A stretch of DNA of 64,000 bases from Chitinophaga pinensis (lineage in GTDB: Bacteria; Bacteroidota; Bacteroidia; Chitinophagales; Chitinophagaceae): NCBI GenBank assembly GCA_945862385.1, contig CAMAXV010000004.1, positions 1-64,000 on the forward strand. The letters are read 5' to 3'. The position numbers and the translations under genes were made by a program. Within the stretch, counting starts at the first letter, position 1. Every line of letters begins with the position of its first letter. A model generated the notes under the pieces. That model ran no database searches, had not been told where the DNA came from, and was given only the letters and a program-made list of their open reading frames with translations. Below are positions 40,091 to 50,008 of this stretch, one piece after another.

Positions 40091-40579
40091 ATGTTAATCA
40101 ACATTTTTGAAAAACTTCAATTTTGTGAAGAAAAGAATTTATTGATTCAGGGGATTCCATCCACATTGGAGAAATATTTTACAAAATTGTCATTTGCTAA
40201 AAATGTAACTCCACTATTGAAAAGCAGAAAAATTGATTTTGCTTTAGTTTTCGCAATTAATTATAATCAGCTATCACAAATTCTAAGTGATGTTCTGCCT
40301 GCCTTACGAGATAAAGGTAAGCTGTGGATTGCCTATCCCAAACCAACATCCAAAATAGTCAGTGATTTGAACAGGGATTGTAACTGGGATTGTTTACACC
40401 AAAAAGGTTTTTTGAAAATAGACGAGGTAGTCATAGATCATGTTTGGACTGCTTTGCGTTTTTGCACAGCATCGGAGCCGGGTTCATGTCAAGAAATTAG
40501 TTTTGATCAGCTAACTGCAGATGCTACAATCAAAGACATACCCACAAGATCTAGAATATCTTCAGTAGCACTATCCTGA
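40091..40579 (+). CDS. Hypothetical protein, DUF3052-like
   Basis: LWIAYPKPTSKIVSDLNRDCNWD resembles the DUF3052 signature. Confidence 0.55.
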   Translation: MLINIFEKLQFCEEKNLLIQGIPSTLEKYFTKLSFAKNVTPLLKSRKIDFALVFAINYNQLSQILSDVLPALRDKGKLWIAYPKPTSKIVSDLNRDCNWDCLHQKGFLKIDEVVIDHVWTALRFCTASEPGSCQEISFDQLTADATIKDIPTRSRISSVALS

Positions 40580-40581
40580 TT

Positions 40582-41463
40582 TTAGTTTTTTTTGAAATAA
40601 TTAATAATTGTAGTTAGATCACCTGCAATACAAGTTTTTTGTTGCTCACTCACTGCATTCCTGAATCCTGGGCCAGCATATAGAATGTTTAAATCGCTGA
40701 ATTTCTCATTATAGAGATTTACAATATCCTGACTACTTGTAACATTGAAGTTCGTGATAAGGTAAATCAAAATAGTATTCACCTCGGTTTTCCGTATAAC
40801 TTCTTCTACAACCTGATTATTACAATTAGTTCCAAGATATATAGTCTTAAACCTGAGTTTTTTTAAAAGAAAATTAAAAAAAAGCAACGGGATTTCGTGG
40901 AATTCAGTTTCAGGTGTGAATAACACTACTTTAATCTCACTATTGTTGTACTTAGTTTTTTGGGTTATCTGATCAATACTTAGCAGTAGTTCATTTCTGA
41001 TAAGATTGCTGCAGAAGTGTTCCTGTACTGGTACAACATTGCCATTAAGCCATAAATTGCCAATTCTTGAAAGAAAAGGGAAGATTACATGCATGTAGAG
41101 ATTTTCTTCACCCATCATTTCTTTAAGTTCAGAAAAAAGTCTTTTAAATCCAACTTCATTCAACTCAAGTGTGAATTCCACTAATCTGGTGATAAAAACT
41201 TCAAAATTAGTTTTCTCATCCATATTAACAGTTGAACTTGCGATTTCTTCTGCAGTCATATCGGCAATTTTTGAAATTTTGACGCCGTTATGGTAGAGTG
41301 AGGAAATCCTTAGGATATGCCTGAGGTCATTATTGTCATACTGCCGATGTTTCCCAGCAGAGCTTGGCGGCATGATATGCCCATACCTTTTTTCCCAGAT
41401 TCTGAGTGTATGGGCTTTAATACCTGTCAAACTTTCTATGTCTTTGAGATTAAAATTATTCAT
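40582..41463 (-). CDS. MerR-family regulator with C-terminal cobalamin-binding (CarH/LitR-like) domain
   Basis: HTH KDIESLTGIKAHTLRIWEKRYG; WLNGNVVPVQEH = W-x9-EH; ETEFHEIPLL candidate axial-His loop. Confidence 0.85.
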   Translation of the reverse strand: MNNFNLKDIESLTGIKAHTLRIWEKRYGHIMPPSSAGKHRQYDNNDLRHILRISSLYHNGVKISKIADMTAEEIASSTVNMDEKTNFEVFITRLVEFTLELNEVGFKRLFSELKEMMGEENLYMHVIFPFLSRIGNLWLNGNVVPVQEHFCSNLIRNELLLSIDQITQKTKYNNSEIKVVLFTPETEFHEIPLLFFNFLLKKLRFKTIYLGTNCNNQVVEEVIRKTEVNTILIYLITNFNVTSSQDIVNLYNEKFSDLNILYAGPGFRNAVSEQQKTCIAGDLTTIINYFKKN

Positions 41464-41468
41464 TTTTC

Positions 41469-41501
41469 ACCAATCAAATTTGTATTTTACCAATCAAATT
41501 T
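41469..41501. repeat. Two 13-bp direct repeats ACCAATCAAATTT at 20-bp spacing, candidate operator
   Basis: Exact copies at 41469-41481 and 41489-41501, 5 nt upstream of the B12-MerR start. Confidence 0.75.
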
Positions 41502-41549
41502 TAATTTATTACTAAGATGAAACTTAATTTTTAAATCCGTCAATTATGT

Positions 41550-41557
41550 TACATTTG
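41550..41557 (+). promoter_or_regulatory. Candidate -7 element TACATTTG upstream of lepB
   Basis: TAnnTTTG match, 20 nt before ATG. Confidence 0.45.
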
Positions 41558-41577
41558 AGTACGAAAAAATTTAAACA

Positions 41578-43104
41578 ATGGGATTAGGTTGGTTGATATT
41601 TATTGTGTGCACAATCGGATTTCACTTAGGGTTGTATGGAATGTTTAAAAAAGCGGGTATCACACCATGGAAAGCCCTGGTGCCTTTTTATAACACATAC
41701 CTGATGGTATTAAAGATGGAGTTGAAGTTGCATTGGTTTTTTCTGCAGCTTATTCCAATTGCAGGACAATTTGTTTCAATATGGTTATGTATTAAGTTTG
41801 TAGAGCATTTTGGCAGATTTTCCTTAATTCATCATGCTGCAACTGTTTTTATACCGTTTTTATATTTCCCATATCTTGGTTTTTCAAAAGATGAGCGCTA
41901 TGCAGGAACTCCAGTAATAAAGAATTACAGAAAATCTGCAACGCGGGAATGGATTGATGCTGCTGTTTTTGCTGTAGTTGCTGCAACAATTATTCGAACT
42001 TTCATTTTTGAAGCTTATGTAATTCCGACTGGTTCGATGGAGAAAACATTGTTGGTTAATGATTTTCTTTTTGTCAGTAAAACCAGTTACGGTCCACGCA
42101 TACCCAATACACCACTTGCGTTTCCATTTGTGCATCATACATTGCCTGTCGGCAATTCCAAGTCATATCTTGAATGGATAAAACTGCCATACAAACGCTT
42201 TCTGGCATCTCCAATTGAGCGTAATGATGTTGTTGTTTTTAATTACCCGGTAGGGGATACGGTAATAACTGAGTTTCAATCAGAAATAAATTATTACGAC
42301 TATTTGCGAGCTTATTCTTCACGCGGGGGAACCAGGGAAATGCTTTTAGCTGAGCGTGATGACATAGTAGTGCGTCCTGTGGATAAACGCGAAAATTTTA
42401 TTAAGCGTTGCGTTGCAATTGCAGGTGACACCATTACCATAGCTAATGGGGAATTATTCATTAATGGTAAAGCCTCAACTATGCCACCTGCATCAGAAAT
42501 GCCCTATTATGTTACCTTAGATGGTACATCTTTCTTTCCAGACGATTTTATCCGTGATGATTTGAATGTGCAAGCAGATGATCCTGAACAACGTGATTTA
42601 CTGCAGGTGCAGGATAAACCCAATACTTATAGGTTGACATTGACGCCTGAACAGGTTAAAAAGGTTAAGGCATTCTCATTTGTAGTACCTGGAAGTGTAC
42701 AGCCAGATCTTAATTCAAGTGGATTTGGTAACACATTTCCGTATGATACTACAAATTTTAAATGGAGTGAAGATAATTTTGGTCCCTTATGGATACCTCA
42801 AAAAGGTTCCTCTATTAAGCTTAATTCAAAGAACAAAGCAATATATAGGAGAGTTATTGAGGTTTATGAGGGAAATAAATGGGAGGAGAATGGCGATAAA
42901 GTATTAATCAATGGGAAAGAGTCTATTGATTATACTTTCAAAATGAATTATTATTGGTTGATGGGAGATAACAGACATAATTCTCAGGATTCAAGATTCT
43001 GGGGTTTTGTACCTGAAGATCATGTTGTAGGAAAAGCAACCCTTATATGGTTTAGCTGGCAAAACGGTCCGAGATGGGACAGGATATTTAGAACAATAAA
43101 ATAA
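41578..43104 (+). CDS. lepB: Signal peptidase I, long N-terminally extended form
   Basis: [22 protein letters not shown] (Ser), [14 protein letters not shown] (Lys), [27 protein letters not shown]-terminal extra TM region. Confidence 0.93.
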   Translation: MGLGWLIFIVCTIGFHLGLYGMFKKAGITPWKALVPFYNTYLMVLKMELKLHWFFLQLIPIAGQFVSIWLCIKFVEHFGRFSLIHHAATVFIPFLYFPYLGFSKDERYAGTPVIKNYRKSATREWIDAAVFAVVAATIIRTFIFEAYVIPTGSMEKTLLVNDFLFVSKTSYGPRIPNTPLAFPFVHHTLPVGNSKSYLEWIKLPYKRFLASPIERNDVVVFNYPVGDTVITEFQSEINYYDYLRAYSSRGGTREMLLAERDDIVVRPVDKRENFIKRCVAIAGDTITIANGELFINGKASTMPPASEMPYYVTLDGTSFFPDDFIRDDLNVQADDPEQRDLLQVQDKPNTYRLTLTPEQVKKVKAFSFVVPGSVQPDLNSSGFGNTFPYDTTNFKWSEDNFGPLWIPQKGSSIKLNSKNKAIYRRVIEVYEGNKWEENGDKVLINGKESIDYTFKMNYYWLMGDNRHNSQDSRFWGFVPEDHVVGKATLIWFSWQNGPRWDRIFRTIK

Positions 43105-43108
43105 AAAT

Positions 43109-43597
43109 TTGGACAAAGGAAAAATCGAAATCACTTATATAATCCATTCAGACGATTCATCACTAAACAATTCTGATAAAGAGCTTGTAGTGAAGTCTCG
43201 TGAAACGACATCAGAAGCATACGCTCCCTATTCTTCCTTTCGTGTGTCAGCAGTAGCCAGGATGGAAAATGGAGCTTTATTTCACGGTACCAATCAGGAA
43301 AACGCCTCATTTCCAGCTGGAATATGTGCTGAAAGGGTTTTACTGGCTGTCGTTTCATCTGTGTGTCCAAATTATTTAATAGAAACTATTGCAATCTCTT
43401 ATGCAAGTAATTTGGTAAAAGATGATTATCCACTTGCACCCTGCGGTATTTGCAGGCAGTCACTTATTGAATATGAAGCGAGGTATACTAAAAGAGTAAG
43501 ATTACTCTTAACCGGCAGAAAAGGTCTGATTTATGAAATCAATTCTGTTTCAGATATTCTTCCTTTCGGTTTCAGACCTGATAATCTGATTGGATAA
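43109..43597 (+). CDS. cdd: Cytidine deaminase
   Basis: SRETTSEAYAPYSSFRVSAVA, CAERVLL, PCGICRQ; TTG start. Confidence 0.93.
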   Translation: MDKGKIEITYIIHSDDSSLNNSDKELVVKSRETTSEAYAPYSSFRVSAVARMENGALFHGTNQENASFPAGICAERVLLAVVSSVCPNYLIETIAISYASNLVKDDYPLAPCGICRQSLIEYEARYTKRVRLLLTGRKGLIYEINSVSDILPFGFRPDNLIG

Positions 43598-43602
43598 CAA
43601 TA

Positions 43603-44907
43603 TCAATATTTGCTAATCTCTCCAGTAAGAAAGAGAAGGGTAGATAATGCAATCTGTGCCTGATATTGGGCGTCAATAAATTTATCCTGAGCTTCTATTA
43701 GACTTAATTGTGCCTGTCTGAGTTCTATTGAGTTGCTTTGTAATTTTCGAAATCTTTCAGTAGATATCATATTATTCTCCTCTGCCAATTTCACGTTATT
43801 CTCTTCAATTTTAGCGTTTTCCAATGCATTGATATAATCCTGATAGGCTATTAACAAATCCCTTTGGAGGTTGGATTTCAGATTTTCTTGTTGGTGTGCC
43901 TGTTTCTTAACCTGAATTTCATTGACTTTTAACTGAGTTTTATTAACATTTCCATTGAAAATTGGAACGCCAACTGACAAGCCAATATTTGGTCCAAAAG
44001 TTTGATTGGTAAGAAAGAAGCCTGCAGTTGATTTGGACCTGTTTAAAATGGTGTTTGTATTTAATGTTATACTTGGAAGCCTTTGTGAGTTGATGATTTT
44101 TCGTTCATTAAGCAGATTTATTCTCTCTTGTGTTGAAATTTGCAACAAGTTATTTTGGGTTTCCAGTTTCTGCATCAGATTGTTGAAGTCAATTTTTTGA
44201 ATTGCAAAATCATTATCCAATGTATGAAAAGGGGTATTGGGGTTTCTTTGCAAAAGTGCATTCATGCCGGCTTTTGTATTCTCAACCTGGTTGAGGATTC
44301 TGTTCAGATTGACTAACTGGGCATTCAGGTCAATACCAGCCTGTAACATATCTGTTTTTGCACCACTTCCTACATTGAATCTTGTTTCTGCAATTTTCAA
44401 TCTTTCCTTTGATAACTCAATTATGGCTTTTGTTGCATTTATCTGTTTATTAAGCCTGACGAGATTATAATAAACATTGGTTACATTAAATATAATTTCA
44501 TCAATTTGTTGTTTTACGGCCATTTCACCCATTTTCTCTAATACATCAAAACGGTTCTTTGTAGCCCGAATTCTGAATCCATTAAAAACCCTCCAGCTCA
44601 CTCCTATATTGGCATTTATACTGGAGTTCGCAACATTATTTCTTTCTATGCTGCTGCCGTTGGCAAGTTTCTGGTTGATGTTGGTTCTTGCTTCTGAATT
44701 ACCTATATTACCCGTAACTAAAGGAAGTGCACCAGCATTTCCCCAATTGTTATTTAAAGTTGCAATTTCCAAATCTGATTGAGCAATTTGAATATCCAAA
44801 TTTTGCTTAAGTGCTAAATCAATGGATTGTTTTAAGGTGAAAGAACTATCCTGCGCCTGCAAATTTGTTAGAAATGCAATAGAAACCACAATTAACTTAA
44901 TTCTCAT
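43603..44907 (-). CDS. TolC family outer-membrane efflux protein
   Basis: Signal peptide MRIKLIVVSIAFLTNLQAQ; OEP coiled-coil repeats; start at internal ATG 44907. Confidence 0.88.
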   Translation of the reverse strand: MRIKLIVVSIAFLTNLQAQDSSFTLKQSIDLALKQNLDIQIAQSDLEIATLNNNWGNAGALPLVTGNIGNSEARTNINQKLANGSSIERNNVANSSINANIGVSWRVFNGFRIRATKNRFDVLEKMGEMAVKQQIDEIIFNVTNVYYNLVRLNKQINATKAIIELSKERLKIAETRFNVGSGAKTDMLQAGIDLNAQLVNLNRILNQVENTKAGMNALLQRNPNTPFHTLDNDFAIQKIDFNNLMQKLETQNNLLQISTQERINLLNERKIINSQRLPSITLNTNTILNRSKSTAGFFLTNQTFGPNIGLSVGVPIFNGNVNKTQLKVNEIQVKKQAHQQENLKSNLQRDLLIAYQDYINALENAKIEENNVKLAEENNMISTERFRKLQSNSIELRQAQLSLIEAQDKFIDAQYQAQIALSTLLFLTGEISKY

Positions 44908-47900
44908 TTTGCACGCTTTTTTTCCGGGAAATGTAAGAATATAATGCTGGTACAACAAAAAGGGTTAGAATCAATGCAAAGAGTAATCCACCTATTATCA
45001 CAACACCAAGTGGAATTCTGCTTTTACCGGCAGATCCAAGTGCCAATGCTATGGGTAACGCACCAAGAGCAGTTGCCAGGGTTGTCATAAGAATTGGTCT
45101 TAAGCGGGCAACAGAGGCTTCTAAAACAGCGTTTATTTTTTCAATGCCACTTTCACGCTTTTTATTTGCAAATTCAACGATTAATATACCATTTTTAGTT
45201 ACGAGTCCAATTAACATGATAATACCAATCTGAGAGAAAATATTCAGTGATTGATTAAAAAAGTAAAGACTTAAAACTGCACCTGCAAGCGCGAGAGGTA
45301 CAGTAATCATGATGATGAAAGGATCTACAAAACTTTCAAATTGAGCAGCCAGAATCAGAAATATCAATACCAGTGCAAGTATGAATGCATTTTGTGTATT
45401 TGAAGAACTTTCTGCAAAATCTCTTGATGTCCCACTCAGGTTTGTTGTGAAGGATTCATCGAGAACTTTTGAGGATATTCTTCTCATCTCTTCAATACCT
45501 TCTCCAATTGTTTTGCCTGGAGCTAATCCGGCTGAAATGATAGCACTTTTCAGCCTGTTATAGTGATAAATAGTTGGTGTAGTAGCCGTTTCATTCAATG
45601 CCACAAGATTATCCAACTGGATTAATTCACCAGTTCTGCTTCTCAGGTAAAAAGATTTTAAATCGAGTGGGGCATCTCTGTCTTTTCTGTCAACTTGGCC
45701 GATTACCTCATATTGTTTACCATTGCGGATAAAATAGCCAAACCTTCTTCCACTAAGTGCCAACTGGAGTGTGTTTGAAATATCCAGAATTGAAATACCC
45801 AGTTCACTTGCTTTAAGTCTGTCTATCGTTACCTGAATCTCAGGTTTATTGAATTTGAGATTTACATCGTTACCCTGAAAAACAGGACTTTTAACCACTT
45901 CATCCATGAATGCTGGCACTTTTTCTTTCAGTTTATCGAAACTCAGATTCTGTAGAACGAACTGAACTGGTAATTGTCCTCGCCCCCCCTGACCTACTGA
46001 AATAGTCTGTTCCTGAACAACAAGTACACGAACATCAGTGAAGTCTTTGAACATTTTATTGAGACTTTGTGCAATCTCGTTCTGACTTCTTTTTCTGTCT
46101 CCTGCATCAACTAATCCCATACTAATACTTGCGGCATTTGCTCCTCCAGAGCCTGAAAAATTGGGAGCAAATGATAAGACAACATAACGTTCAGGAACTG
46201 AATCCATTATTTTTTCAGTAAGGTCATAAACCATTTTGTCCATGTAATCAAAATCTGTACCCTCGGGGGCCAGAATACTGGCACGAAGTCTGTTTCGGTC
46301 TTCCATCGGTGCTAATTCTGATGGTAACTGTCTTCCCACCAGATAAATGATGGCCGAACATATTCCAATGATCACCCAAGCCATCCATCTTCTACGCATG
46401 AAAGCGCTCAACATCCGCTTATAACCATTTTCCATTCCCGTAAAGAATGGTTCAGTTTTTGTATAAAACCAAGAATGTTTATGAACATCTTTTTTTGTGA
46501 GGTAGATATTCAAAACAGGTGTAAGTGAAAGGGAAACAAAAGCAGAAATCAATACGGCTCCTGCCACAACAATACCAAATTCTCTGAAGAGTCTGCCAAC
46601 AAAACCTTCCAGGAAAATAATAGGCAAGAACACAATTGCGAGTGTCAGTGAAGTAGAAATGACTGCAAAGAAAATCTCTTTAGATCCTTCTCTTGCAGCA
46701 GTCCATTTATCCATGCCCTGCTCAATCTTCTTGTATATATTTTCTGTTACTACAATTCCATCGTCAACAACAAGTCCTGTTGCAAGTACCAGTGATAAGA
46801 GGGTAAGTACATTGATTGAAAAGCCTGCAATATACATGATGAAGAATGCTCCTACCAATGCAACAGGAATATCAATAAGTGGCCTAAATGCGATGGACCA
46901 TTCTCGGAAAAATAAATAAATGATGATTACAACCAGAAGTATGGCAATGATAAGTGTTTCCTTCACTTCAGTGATTGCCTTTCTCACAAACAAAGACCTG
47001 TCATATCCAATTTCAAGAATAATATCGGCTGGTAGGTCTTTTTTAATCACTTCCAACCTTTTATAAATTTCGTCTGCAATGGCAACCTGATTCGAGCCTG
47101 GCTGTGCAACAACACCTAAATTAACTGATCTGATATTATTTTTTCTTGTAGCTGATTCTTCATTTTGTGGACCAATTATAGCATATCCAACATCTTTTAA
47201 TCTGATAATTTTTCCTTCGGTTTGCCTGATAATCAGGTTATTGAAATCTTCTTCAGATGTAAGTTTTCCGTAAGCCTTTACAGTAAGCTCTGTTACATCA
47301 CCACGAACTTTTCCTCCTGGTAATTCAATATTTTCCCTGTCAAGGGCATTTTTTACATCCTGTATTGTTAATTTGTAAGCAGAGAGTTTAATTGGATCAA
47401 ACCAAATCCTCATAGCAGGTCTTTGTCCGAATACATTCACTCCTGAAACCCCTGAAATAGTTTGGAGTCTTTCCTGTACAATATTCTCGGCAAGATCGGA
47501 AAGCTCTATAAGTGACCTTTTGTTGCTTTGCATTTGCATAAAAACAATAGGGTCTGAATCTGAATCCTGTTTAGCCACCGTTGGAGGAGCGTCAATATCC
47601 TGGGGTAATCTTCCAGATACTTGCGACACTTTTTCACGAACATCGTTTGCAGCTCGCTCAAGATCTACACTAAGCTCAAATTCTACAGTGATGTTACTGC
47701 TGCCCTGAGAACTGGAAGAGGTTATGTTTTTTACACCTTCAACACCATTAACTGCTTTTTCAAGTGGTTCAGTAATCTGTTGTTCAATGATTTCGGCATT
47801 GGCACCAACATAACTAGTTCTCACATTTACAACAGGAGGATCTATAGCTGGATATTCACGGACGCCAAGAAATGAGTAGCCAATAGCACCAAATATAATT

Positions 47901-47962
47901 ATGACTATGCTGCATACAACTGCGAAGACAGGTCTTTTTATACTGAGTTCTGATAAATTCAT
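44897..47962 (-). CDS. RND efflux permease, AcrB/HAE1-like
   Basis: FAVVCSIVIIIFGAIGYSFLGVREYPAIDPP, LATGLVVDDGIVVTENIYK, GKSRIPLGVVIIGGL. Confidence 0.95.
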   Translation of the reverse strand: MNLSELSIKRPVFAVVCSIVIIIFGAIGYSFLGVREYPAIDPPVVNVRTSYVGANAEIIEQQITEPLEKAVNGVEGVKNITSSSSQGSSNITVEFELSVDLERAANDVREKVSQVSGRLPQDIDAPPTVAKQDSDSDPIVFMQMQSNKRSLIELSDLAENIVQERLQTISGVSGVNVFGQRPAMRIWFDPIKLSAYKLTIQDVKNALDRENIELPGGKVRGDVTELTVKAYGKLTSEEDFNNLIIRQTEGKIIRLKDVGYAIIGPQNEESATRKNNIRSVNLGVVAQPGSNQVAIADEIYKRLEVIKKDLPADIILEIGYDRSLFVRKAITEVKETLIIAILLVVIIIYLFFREWSIAFRPLIDIPVALVGAFFIMYIAGFSINVLTLLSLVLATGLVVDDGIVVTENIYKKIEQGMDKWTAAREGSKEIFFAVISTSLTLAIVFLPIIFLEGFVGRLFREFGIVVAGAVLISAFVSLSLTPVLNIYLTKKDVHKHSWFYTKTEPFFTGMENGYKRMLSAFMRRRWMAWVIIGICSAIIYLVGRQLPSELAPMEDRNRLRASILAPEGTDFDYMDKMVYDLTEKIMDSVPERYVVLSFAPNFSGSGGANAASISMGLVDAGDRKRSQNEIAQSLNKMFKDFTDVRVLVVQEQTISVGQGGRGQLPVQFVLQNLSFDKLKEKVPAFMDEVVKSPVFQGNDVNLKFNKPEIQVTIDRLKASELGISILDISNTLQLALSGRRFGYFIRNGKQYEVIGQVDRKDRDAPLDLKSFYLRSRTGELIQLDNLVALNETATTPTIYHYNRLKSAIISAGLAPGKTIGEGIEEMRRISSKVLDESFTTNLSGTSRDFAESSSNTQNAFILALVLIFLILAAQFESFVDPFIIMITVPLALAGAVLSLYFFNQSLNIFSQIGIIMLIGLVTKNGILIVEFANKKRESGIEKINAVLEASVARLRPILMTTLATALGALPIALALGSAGKSRIPLGVVIIGGLLFALILTLFVVPALYSYISRKKSVQNEN

Positions 47963-47982
47963 TTTAAATATTTAAAAGCGAG

Positions 47983-49020
47983 CTATTGTACTTTTGAAAG
48001 TTTCAATTTTGAATCTTTTCTCACGAAAAGCAGTCCAGTTGTAACTATGGTATCACCTGGCTGAAGCCCGCTTGTTATTTGAATATTTTCCGAAGCTCTA
48101 ATCCCAGTTGTGACATTTACAAATTCAGGTTTTCCACTCCTATAAACAATAACATGCTTGGTTCTTGCTGTAGGTATGATGCATTGGGTTGGAATAATAA
48201 TGGCATCAGCTTTTTTTGATAACGTAAGTTCAACTTTAGCAAATGTTCCGGGAACCAGTGTATTTGATCCATCATTAACCGTTGCAAGTATTTTTAAGTT
48301 ACGGGTATCAGCCTCTATGACACTTTCAGCTGCCAGAATTGTTGCATTAAAAACTCCCTCTTTACCTTCTATGGTAAATGCAATGGGCATTCCTGTTTTT
48401 ATTTCACTGCTATATTTTTCCGGAACACTAAAACTGATTTTTTTCTTGTTTACCTGGCTTATGGTAGAAATAATGTTCGCCGGAGTTAAATAGGCACCCG
48501 GACTTACATTCCTGAGCCCCATTCTTCCACTATAAGGTGCTCTGATTTCTGTCTTACTGATAGAAACCTTAATTAGTTCTATATCTGCCTTAATATTGTT
48601 CACCTGAAGGAGGCTCAGGTCATAATCTTGCTGACTTATACCACTTATTTTTAAAAGTTCCCTTTCGCGTTCTTCAGTCTTTTCTGCAATTTTGAGCTGG
48701 ACCTCCAATTTTTTCAATTGTGCCTGAAGCTCACCATCAAATAGTTTTACCAACAAAGTATTTTCAACTACCGGTGCTCCCTCTGTAAAATTTATTTTTG
48801 TCATTCTTCCTGAAATCTCAGAACGTATTTCAGTTAATTCAAAGGGGAGTATATTTCCAGCTACTTCAATGCCTTCAGCCAATGCTGATGGGTTGATAAT
48901 CATAGCTTCTACAGAAAGTTCACCCGACTTTGATGCATCAGTAGTCGTTTTTACATCTTTTTTCTCTTTGCAGGCGAAAAAAAATAAAATAATCAGGGGT
49001 GCAAAACAAATCTTTTTCAT
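47983..49020 (-). CDS. RND efflux periplasmic adaptor lipoprotein
   Basis: Lipobox FFFAC; GRMTKINFTEGAPVVENTLLVKL, IRAPYSGRMGLRNVSPGAYL. Confidence 0.92.
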   Translation of the reverse strand: MKKICFAPLIILFFFACKEKKDVKTTTDASKSGELSVEAMIINPSALAEGIEVAGNILPFELTEIRSEISGRMTKINFTEGAPVVENTLLVKLFDGELQAQLKKLEVQLKIAEKTEERERELLKISGISQQDYDLSLLQVNNIKADIELIKVSISKTEIRAPYSGRMGLRNVSPGAYLTPANIISTISQVNKKKISFSVPEKYSSEIKTGMPIAFTIEGKEGVFNATILAAESVIEADTRNLKILATVNDGSNTLVPGTFAKVELTLSKKADAIIIPTQCIIPTARTKHVIVYRSGKPEFVNVTTGIRASENIQITSGLQPGDTIVTTGLLFVRKDSKLKLSKVQ

Positions 49021-49135
49021 TTACTGTTTATGGGTTGAAATACTATTTGTAAAGTAGATAATTTGATGATTTTAGTGCCAAATACTTTTGTAGTATGTAT
49101 TTATATTTTTCCAATTTATTGCTTTAATTTTAAAC

Positions 49136-49996
49136 TTATAGTTTTTTGATAATCTCCAATAATCCTAAATATTTAGCTTCAAATCCATTCTCTTTTTCAC
49201 TTTTTGCCAGATCTGTGAGCCATCTTTTTACGAATAAAACTCTATTGTCCTGATCAATAAGTATGTTTTTTTCCTGTGGATTTATTTTGCTGATATAACT
49301 GTTTATATCTTTATGGCTGTATACCTGACCGGATAGTGGGTCTATAAAAAAGATAATGTCTGGGTTATTACTTTCAGTAATTGCAGTTGTAAAATCAATA
49401 TAAGCTAAAAGGTTTTGTTTGGGCACTGAAACTGGCTCAATCGGAATACCCAGCATTTCACCCAAAATTATATATAGAACTGAAATGGGGTAAGTGTTGG
49501 AAGATTTGAGGCTGAGTAGTTTACCGAGGTCAAAATCATTAATTTTCTGGTAATTTAATTCTTCAGTATTGAATTTAAAGTGAGCAAACAATACTTTATT
49601 GAAAATATTGACTTCCTCAAGGGGAGTTAGATAATTGTTTAATTCTAACCAGATACTTTTCCTTATTCTTTCAATTTCAAATAAAAAATCTGCTTTTGGA
49701 GGATTATAAGAAATATACTCGTGGATATGAAATGCTATCTCCAAATATGATTTTTCATCCGATTCCAGCCAAATATCTATGGATTTTTTAAGTTTTTTAA
49801 CTAGAATGCTAGCAATAATCTCATTGATTCTCTCAATTTGAAGAGGAGTTTCCTCCAATTCTTTTATATCTTCAAGAGCAGGAATAATGCTATTCCCAAT
49901 TTCAATTATGCGGCATTTTACTGTCTGATAAACACTTTCATCCGGATCTTCAATCAGGTTCAGTAATGCTGCTATCTCACCTGCTGTACCTGTCAT
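49136..49996 (-). CDS. Transglutaminase-like (SirB1-type) protein
   Basis: NTYPISVLYIILGEMLGIPIEPVSVPKQNLLAY. Confidence 0.7.
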   Translation of the reverse strand: MTGTAGEIAALLNLIEDPDESVYQTVKCRIIEIGNSIIPALEDIKELEETPLQIERINEIIASILVKKLKKSIDIWLESDEKSYLEIAFHIHEYISYNPPKADFLFEIERIRKSIWLELNNYLTPLEEVNIFNKVLFAHFKFNTEELNYQKINDFDLGKLLSLKSSNTYPISVLYIILGEMLGIPIEPVSVPKQNLLAYIDFTTAITESNNPDIIFFIDPLSGQVYSHKDINSYISKINPQEKNILIDQDNRVLFVKRWLTDLAKSEKENGFEAKYLGLLEIIKKL

Positions 49997-50008
49997 AAGC
50001 TGATTTAA

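Noticed and set aside
43603-49020. RND adaptor-pump-TolC operon as a novel system
   Set aside because: Standard tripartite efflux operon architecture with intact motifs; nothing unusual beyond a short gene overlap
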